This document shows, piece by piece, positions 57,133 through 64,000 of a stretch of DNA of 64,000 nt. Each line of letters starts with the position of its first letter. Positions within the stretch are counted from its first letter, which is position 1. This DNA comes from Melieria omissa. Lineage: Eukaryota > Arthropoda > Insecta > Diptera > Ulidiidae. Where the stretch lies: contig OZ020269.1 in NCBI GenBank assembly GCA_963971225.1, positions 78,778,450 to 78,842,449 on the forward strand, in the 5' to 3' direction. A program made the position numbers and the translations under genes. The notes beneath the pieces are model-generated. The model made no database searches, had not been told where the DNA came from, and was given only the letters and a program-made list of their open reading frames with translations.

Positions 57133-57411
57133 TCAAAGTTGATTTTTATTTAAAAGATTATTGTGAGCAACTGCTCTCTTCACGTCACACCACAAATTTT
57201 TAATTATATTGAAGTCTGGTGATTGTGCGAGCCATTCCATAACCCTAATCCTGCTCTTGCGAAGCCCCTTTCGTGCGACCTTTCTTGTATGCTGTCGGTT
57301 ATAATCCTGTTGGAAGATCCAAAGCATTGGCGTTTTTTCACGGACATACGGTGGCACGATTTCCCGCAAGATTCGTACACATACACATCGATCCATTGTT
57401 TTCTTGATCAA
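57133..57411 (-). pseudogene. Tc1-like transposase 3' half, left copy
   Basis: The frame reads outward (leftward), with MDRCVCVRILREIVPPYVRE, then IFQQDYNRQHTRK carrying the second catalytic aspartate. It then has AQSPDFNIIKNLWCDVKR. In active Tc1 transposases the third catalytic residue is the E of ...NPIENLW; here it is K. The N-terminal DNA-binding half and first aspartate are missing. It is therefore dead twice over. Confidence 0.85.
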
Positions 57412-57654
57412 ATAAATAGCGCCACCTCCATAAAACGTAGTACATCCATTTATTTAATCAGCATGTCTTACGTTTTATGGAGGTGGCGCTATGTATTTGA
57501 TCAAGAAAACGATGGATCGATGTGTATGTGTACGAATCTTGCGGGAAATCGTGCTACCGTATGTCAAATAAATAGCGCCACCTCCATAAAACGTAAGACA
57601 TGCATTTATTTATTGAGCATGTCTTACGTTTTATGAAGGTGGCGCTATTTATTT
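57410..57654. repeat. Duplicated 89-nt hairpin at the palindrome centre
   Basis: AAATAAATAGCGCCACCTCC...GGAGGTGGCGCTATGTATTT forms a hairpin at 57410-57498, and a close copy forms another at 57566-57654. The 67 nt between them repeats sequence found just after the second hairpin. The junction therefore looks like stepwise template switching and not one simple inversion. Confidence 0.9.
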
Positions 57655-57931
57655 GATCAAGAAAACGATGGATCGATGTGTATGTGTACGAATCTTGCGG
57701 GAAATCGTGCCACCGTATGTCCGTGAAAAAACGCCAATGCTTTGGATCTTCCAACAGGATTATAACCGAAAGCATACAAGCAAGGTCGCACGAAAGGGGC
57801 TTCGCAAGAGCAGGATTAGGATTATGGAATGGCTCGCACAATCACCAGACTTCAATATAATTAAAAATTTGTGGTGTGACGTGAAGAGAGCAGTTGCTCA
57901 CAATAATCTTTTAAATAATAATCAACTTTGA
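57653..57931 (+). pseudogene. Tc1-like transposase 3' half, right copy
   Basis: This is the mirror of the left copy, reading rightward: MDRCVCVRILREIVPPYVRE, IFQQDYNRKHTSK, AQSPDFNIIKNLWCDVKR, ending NNLLNNNQL. The same E-to-K change at the third catalytic position is present, so it predates the inverted duplication. The two copies differ at only a few residues. Confidence 0.85.
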
Positions 57932-58352
57932 AAAGCAGTAGACCACGCCCCTAGAGAAAGATATGAAAATTTGGTTATTTCAATGCATCGGCTCTGTGCT
58001 GCAGCAATAGCCAAACAACAGTCACGCAACTAAATACTAATTTGAAGAAACATTTCGTTATTACTATTTAACCACAAAATCTTTTAAAATGAAACACAAT
58101 TGTTGCTTAATTTTTATGAAAGTAAAGCGAACTACTATTTTTTGACCGTCCATATTTTGGAGCTTTTGACGCATTTAATTTAAATCAAACCAAACTGAGT
58201 TTAATTCTTAAGTTTTCTTTTATGATTGCATTGTTAACACATATAACTTGTTAAAAAAAATACAAAATAAATATTTGTAAAAAAAGCAGATTATTTTTTC
58301 TTCATTTTCTTTTCGTTGTACGCGTACTACTATTATTTTGACCGCAACTGTA

Positions 58353-60892
58353 CATCAGGAAATTATGTAGATTCAACATGTCCCAATATGAACCCCGTAC
58401 AGAATAAAAATATAGAATATAGACTTGGTACGTGTTTTTTATTTTTTATAATTATTTATTATATAAAACTGCCTGAATCAAATGTCGTTTAAGTAAGCAT
58501 CAGTTGCACAATTTATTTAGGAACTAATTTTATTTACATCACTTTTATTATGACCGAAATTAGATAATGAGATAATGAAAATTAAATAATGAGATGAAAA
58601 CTTCTTTTTCTTCGATTTCGCTGCAATACGGGCAAGGCATGATTACTGTCGAAACCGATTGAAACTATAAACCGTATCAACATATTTACAAAGACCAAAG
58701 TCTTCTATTCGAAATTAAATTCATTTGAACGCGTTGTCACTTCTTTTGTCGCTTCGTTTACACCACTCGTATCCTTTACTCAAAACACAATATCCATGTC
58801 CACACTTGGAATTATCCTAATGCAATTGCGAATGCAAAACAGTATTCAAAGAAGTGCGCTGAAATGTCGCACAAAAGCGAAATTGCCAATGCGGCAAAAT
58901 TTGCCCTTCCTCCGGTGCTTCCGGCATTCCGAGGTGGTAACAAGAGGCAGCTACTACTCATGCATGAAACGTACACATAAGAGCCTCTAACGGCACTACT
59001 GACAACTTCATACATAATGGAGTAACTGCTGAAGAACACTGAACGCGCAAGCCCCGACCACCGTGCGGCGGGTGGCCGGGAGGATGAAGGCTGACTGTGG
59101 CGAAGTGGTGAAAGCGAGCACTGTTGCCGATGCCACATGCAGCCACTGAGTGGGTGTCCGACACTTCTTGGGCAGATTTGCCTGCCACTGGCAGTGCCAG
59201 CGCCAGCCGGTGGCACAAATGAAATGGACAAAACATTAAGTTGCATACTTTGTGGCGTACTTAAAAAATTCACTCGTTCACGTATTCATTTATTCACTCA
59301 TTCATTAGAATGCAAAGACCGCACGCGACCGGATATCCGCACGGCATGACATTCATGCCGCCGCCCAGCGTCGCGCCTCTCGCTGAGGCATGCAGAACGG
59401 TGAAGTGCGCCTTAAGTGACATCCGTTTGCGTTTTGTGTAAATAATTCCTGAATTTGTGCTTCCAGTCAGCCAATGCGCTGACCTTCGTCTAATCCATTC
59501 CTCTAGTCGGCGTCTGTTCTCGTCAACCACACGTACGCATGAATGTGTAGATATTTGCCTGCACAGCGACGATGACCACTGCGGCTAATCCTTGTTTGCT
59601 TCTTTTATCAAATCCGCGAATCGCGTCGCTGCGCTGTTGTTCGCGCCGCTGAATGTTTCATGAACGCACTTTGTTGTTGCCATTTGTAAACGCTTTCGCA
59701 ATTAGTCGCTGTCCTGGCACACACACGCACATACAGCCGCATAAATGCGCCGCGCACATAAACAAGCACACGCGGCAGCGCGCTCGAATTTCGCAAAAAA
59801 GACATGGGTGTGGTATTTTAATTCGCACGCGATACTTGACGCTGGCACAGAACCAACCAACCGGCTGGCCAACCGGCCGCGCCATGCTGCGCCATTTACA
59901 CTGTGCGTGTTGCTGGGTGTACTGGTTTGTGTGAGTGTGTATGTGTACTTACGTGCTCAAGTGTGCTTTGTAAAATGGCCAACTTTTGTATTTACTGTTA
60001 TTGTTGCGCTTGTTGTTGTTTCTGTTATTGCTAGTGTAATTGTAAACTTTTGATTTAATCGCCGGCACTTTTTTCTCTTTGATTTTATGACTATTAAAGC
60101 GGATGCAAATGCCCCTCGTGCCACTCCCATTGTGCCACGCTATCGCATTGCTGACCGTCCGTAGCCATCAACACGCTGAGGTGTATGTGTGTGTGTGTCT
60201 GTGTTTGGGCTTAAGCCTTCGCAGCGTCAGCAAATGAGTCACCAAGGCCCTATCGGCATTACGAGCGAGGCAGATTTGCACGCTTGATAACAGAGCTGGG
60301 CACTTTTTCTGCGGGCAGAGTATAGGTTTTTGGCAAAAAAATCATTACATCGCTTCAAAAATGTCACAATGCGAATCTAACAAAAGTATGAAACAAACAT
60401 ATTTCCTTGTAGGTTTGAACGTGGAACGCATTTAAATGAAATATGCCAGCTATGATTTTTTAATCTTTATGTGAAAATGGCTGTTTCCGCGTTATTTGGA
60501 TCTAAAGTGCACACAAACGAATTCATTCTGTTCATTATTTACTGGGAATTGTTTCATTTAAGTGTCAATATTTATTTAATCGCATTCAAATCTGATGCTG
60601 AAAACACATAAACACGTATAAACAAAGCACACGGGGCCAGATCGCATGAATGCGGTGATTGATCGGTTATATTTTATTTTGTTTATAATATAGTACAATG
60701 GTCCAATTGGATTGAGTGATATGGAAGAGTTGTAGTCTTTCTACCAACCCTTACATCACATCACATCATGCAATATTCCCATAAAATTTCCAATACAAAA
60801 TGTGAATTAAATTGTTGGCAACATAGCCGGGCCTGAAGCCGTATATATATATATATTTTTCAGATAACTTTTTTTCAATGAAAATAGTCGCC
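58353..60892. other. Spacer or intron, no exon seen
   Basis: Balanced-composition DNA at 58790-60240 has open frames on both strands without domains. A GT-rich run lies near 60181-60202 and (TA)n near 60842-60856. Confidence 0.4.
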
Positions 60893-61676
60893 CTGGGGGT
60901 TTTCGGGGTCGCTGATCACGAATATGTAATCAAATTTTTGAAATTCAGCAATCCAATATGGCGGATCCAATATGGCCGACAACATTAGTAAAACTTATTC
61001 ATATCAATATGGAAATTTGTATATGGGGGTTTTCGGGGTCCCTGATTACGAATTTGATATCAGATTTTCGAAATTGAAAATGGCGGATCCAATATGGCCG
61101 ACAGAATTAGTGAAACTTATTCATATAAATATGAAAATTAGTATCCGGGGGTTTTTGGGGTCGCTGATTACGAATTTGATATTAGCTATCTGAAATTCAA
61201 AATGGCGGATCCAATATAGCGGACAGACGATAGCTGCTGCGTCCTTGTTCGTGTCTCCGGGTTTGGTTGAGAGCTGTAGTAATCGTTGTTACCAACTTGA
61301 AAAAATGTTCCTTTCTTGAACAACAAAAAATATGGTACCTATACTTATGACTTCTATATTGTGTCCGCCATATTCCACCCGCAATTTTGAATTTCGAACA
61401 TATAATAATAAATTCGGAATCAGCGACTCCGAAAACCTCCGTATACCAATTTTCATATTGATAAGAATAAGTTTCACTAATTCTGTCCGCCATATTGCAT
61501 GCGCCATTTTGAATTTCGAAAATCTGATATCTGCATCGTCATCAGCGACCCCAAAAACCCCCTTACACCAACATACAGATATTAATAAGTGTAACTAATT
61601 CGGTCCGCCATATTGGATCCGCCATTTTGAATTTCGAAAATCTGATTACGAATTTTTAATCAGCGACATTTAAAAC
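60893..61676. repeat. Inverted minisatellite with 122-130-bp units
   Basis: On the left are two full units and a partial third in direct order (starting near 60895, 61025 and 61147), each with GGGGTTTTCGGGGTC, GATTACGAATTTGATAT and AATGGCGGATCCAATATGG. On the right (61365-61676) about two and a half units lie in reverse complement. A unique core (about 61225-61360) separates them. Open frames here arise from the repeat and are not genes. It may be an element with tandem subterminal repeats. Confidence 0.8.
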
Positions 61677-62006
61677 CTAATAATAATAGTTATCATGATA
61701 ATCCGTTGAAAACTTTTCCATATAATGAATTTTCTTTGCAAAAAGTGACTATTTTTGGTATTGGTTTATTGATATTGACAAATTGATGAACAACATTCGA
61801 TAAAAAAGTAAAAATTTTGAACCATGAACATGTAAATACAGTACAGTTCAATGTAGAATCATAAAAGTCGAGTCACAAGAACTTGAAAACTGAAAAAAAT
61901 GGTAGTATTCCAGGTGGTATATACGTCTTACCAACGTGCTGCAAAGGGTTAAAGTCCTGTTAGGGCGTTGTTCTAGTTTCAAATTAATTGGTGTGTGTAA
62001 GTAATA

Positions 62007-62468
62007 CAGGGTGGACAATTTATGATTTGGAATTTGAATCGGTTATTTAAAAAATCTAATGAATATTTTTTGAAAATTCTGGTTTTATTATAAAGCTTGG
62101 ACTTTGTTATTTAAGAATGAAAAACGATATCGTTCATATGACTGCCATGACTGGCCTTACAGTACGCCATTCGATCAACCCAATTTTCAAGTACTTTTTC
62201 GATTATTCCGGGTAGAATTTCCTGAAGGGCAACTTCGATTTCATGTTTCAAAGCTTCAATCGTCTCTGGAAGGTTAGCGTAACACTTGTCCTTCACTGCT
62301 CTCCACAAAAAAAGGTCCAACGGACTTAAATCGCAGCTTCGAGGCGGCGAATTGACTTCAGAATTTCGGCTGATGAACTAAATTACGAACACAAATTGAA
62401 TGACATTTGGACTGCCATTCCCGAAATAAAGCATAGTTCAAATTCCAAACGCTATATGGGCCACCTTA
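62007..62468 (-). mobile_element. Tc1/mariner-superfamily element, deleted to 462 bp
   Basis: Imperfect inverted ends CAGGGTGGACAATTTATG and TAAGGTGGCCCATATAGC (complement), both running into TTTGGAATTTGAA, are flanked by TA at 62005-62006 and 62469-62470. Only the 3' end of the transposase gene remains inside. Confidence 0.75.
62111..62350 (-). pseudogene. Transposase C-terminal fragment
   Basis: On the minus strand CDLSPLDLFLWRAVKDKCYA is followed by ETIEALKHEIEVALQEILPG and ends SHMNDIVFHS. This is the C-terminus of the IS630/Tc1/mariner group with a D in the third catalytic position, related to the fragments at 31182 and 45150 by its FLW...VKD block. The N-terminal two thirds are deleted. 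Confidence 0.75.
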
Positions 62469-62470
62469 TA

Positions 62471-64000
62471 ACTCCTTTTGAAACTCAACACAGTGTCACC
62501 GACAATGTCTATTACAATTATGTATTGAGCACACAATTCATTACTACAAATTGTGATCGATGACAACTTATTTTCATTATGTGGGAGTCGGACACTGGCA
62601 TTTGCTTTTGCCATTCTCGCCATTTGAAATGATTGAAATCGTGACAAATATTATTCTTTCCCGTTGTATTGTTTGCTTTGTTATTTCAATCAATGTACCA
62701 ACAAAGGTTTCATGCTGCAGGTACACGCATCCCGCAAAGGCATCTTTGCACAATGGATGCTTTTCCGTTTCTGCTTTTAATAATCCCATCCGGGTGGAAT
62801 CGACTGTTATATAATGGGTTGAAAATACCAGAACTGGAGCCAAATGCTGCATTTTGATGTATTTGACGTTTGAATTTTGTCAATATTGTTGAGATAAACA
62901 TTAGTATGTTAGTAGTGTAAAGCTACCTTTGAACAAATCTTTATGAAATTACAAATGCATATTGAAAGAGAATTTACAATAAAATGTCAAAGTTTTAATC
63001 AGAAACTCACTTTACTTACATTTAATTGTCATGATAATTGATAGAAAATCTATACATCTCAGCAAAGTCCTTCAAATGTATGCCTAATTTATCCTTATTT
63101 TCTCGTGCAAAATCAACACAATACTCGTGCGTTCCCCAGGACATCCTCTGAGTGTTGGTCAAGAGAAAAAATACTTTGAGACCTGAACCTCAGTTTTTAC
63201 CACTTTGGTAACTGCCAGCCCACTATGTAATACATAAAAATGAATGAGAGCATAAAAATGTTCGCTCTACAAATGAAATAACAATCACAAATTCTTCCAT
63301 ATCCAGTCATGTTGGTATGAGAACACAGCTTTTGTTTAATTTGCGCTGCTCGTTGCGTTTGGATTTAAGTTCGCCTCCTGTTTTGCTTACTTTTCGTCGT
63401 ATTTTTAGTTTCCCCTATGTTTGTGGAAACGAGCTTCAAAGGACGCGAGTTTAATTTTAAAAGCTTTTCAATTTTTAAAACAAAGGAGAGCATAAGTACC
63501 TGTAGCTCTGCTGAAATAGTTCATGAATTGAATGGTTTGCTGTTGTACTCGAACGACCTAACACAGCCCCACAAGAAAAACTCGACTAGTGTTAAATCGC
63601 ATAAAATTAGGGATTAATTATAATTCGTTTGTAACAACCACTTATTTCACGTAATTGTCTATGCTTTTCATGAATTGAAGATCGATTTTCGAATTTTACT
63701 GTTTATCGCCAACGAAAGTTTCATCACTCCTCTTTATAGCACAGTTATAAAACCTGTTATGTTACTGCTGTAATGTTACGAAAATTAGTTGTGATAGCTT
63801 GACGCAGGCGTATTCGTTTCTCTGGATTATGCTTCAAAATAAAATACACTAAAACTCTTCAAAGCAGTTCTAAACTAGTAGTCACTTTATTTACAATTTT
63901 GCACTCTATTGTTTCTACACTTGTTACTCATTGCACTATCTGTGCTATTTCGTGTCGCACCTTTGCTTGCTCTTTGCTCTTCCCTCTGTACCTGGCCGCC
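62471..64000. other. Spacer or intron, no exon seen
   Basis: AT-rich sequence with short overlapping frames. Nothing recognisable. Confidence 0.45.

Larger units (their letters stand above)
56713..58350. mobile_element. Palindromic Tc1-like element made of two 3' halves
   Basis: The termini are CAGCTGCGGTCAAAATAATA and, complemented, CAGTTGCGGTCAAAATAATA, flanked by TA at 56711-56712 and 58351-58352. The 697-bp left arm (56713-57409) and 696-bp right arm (57655-58350) are near-identical inverted copies. Each is a 3' half of a Tc1-like element with its transposase end reading outward. The centre contains a 156-bp tandem duplication (57410-57565 and 57566-57721), each unit beginning with an 89-nt hairpin. 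The 5' half of the transposon is absent. It is a foldback-type derivative that could still be mobilised in trans. Confidence 0.92.

Noticed and set aside
60972..61598. Open frames repeating MADPIW-like words on both strands
   Set aside because: They arise from the 122-130-bp repeat units and change frame between units.

Overview
This window is nuclear DNA of a higher dipteran fly. The evidence is a 13-exon gene for the photoreceptor protein kinase C inaC (minus strand, 25547-29334), GT-AG introns, AT-rich spacers with CA/GT microsatellites, and a typical insect transposon load. A tephritid-like fruit fly is plausible but I cannot prove the species. Only two host coding features are clear: inaC, and one isolated first coding exon at 42129-42278 (+) of a gene I do not recognise, whose remaining exons lie beyond the window. 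No rRNA, genuine tRNA gene, CRISPR array, operon or bacterial-type signal is visible.

The rest is spacer or intron DNA heavily colonised by mobile elements. Left to right: a decayed Tc1-like element with inverted and direct terminal repeats (3561-5221); a pogo-like MITE (6143-6288); a 5'-truncated non-LTR retrotransposon with a 12-bp target duplication (6971-8659); a 3.76-kb Harbinger-like element (11235-14994) holding a long imperfect inverted repeat, a detached mariner end and a tRNA-derived SINE; a second Harbinger-like element (15526-17249) with an apparently intact Myb-like accessory gene and a broken transposase; an intact mariner (20671-21937). Then comes inaC.

Right of inaC is a dense cluster: a Tc1/mariner-superfamily remnant, an internally deleted mariner (31539-32517) and a non-autonomous hAT-like element (32536-33443), almost touching. 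It is followed by a piggyBac-like MITE (35423-35634), a GC-rich block that may be a 5' exon or promoter (36560-38080), a long-TIR MITE (39455-40025), the unidentified first exon, more mariner remnants, and a SINE with an 11-bp target duplication (47857-48162).

The far right holds the two most striking objects. One is a full-length non-LTR retrotransposon of the LOA/I type (50610-56145, minus strand) with exact 14-bp target duplications and two long uninterrupted overlapping ORFs (529 and 1211 aa). It ends in a short CCTAA-type repeat instead of poly(A). The other is a 1638-bp Tc1-like element (56713-58350) made of two nearly equal outward-facing 3' halves joined through a tandemly duplicated 89-nt hairpin. 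An inverted minisatellite (60893-61676) and a deleted Tc1/mariner element (62007-62468) close the window.

Functionally, inaC encodes the eye PKC that deactivates the phototransduction cascade in the INAD signalling complex. The mobile elements are independent units. The retrotransposon and the mariner at 20671 are the only ones that look coding-competent.
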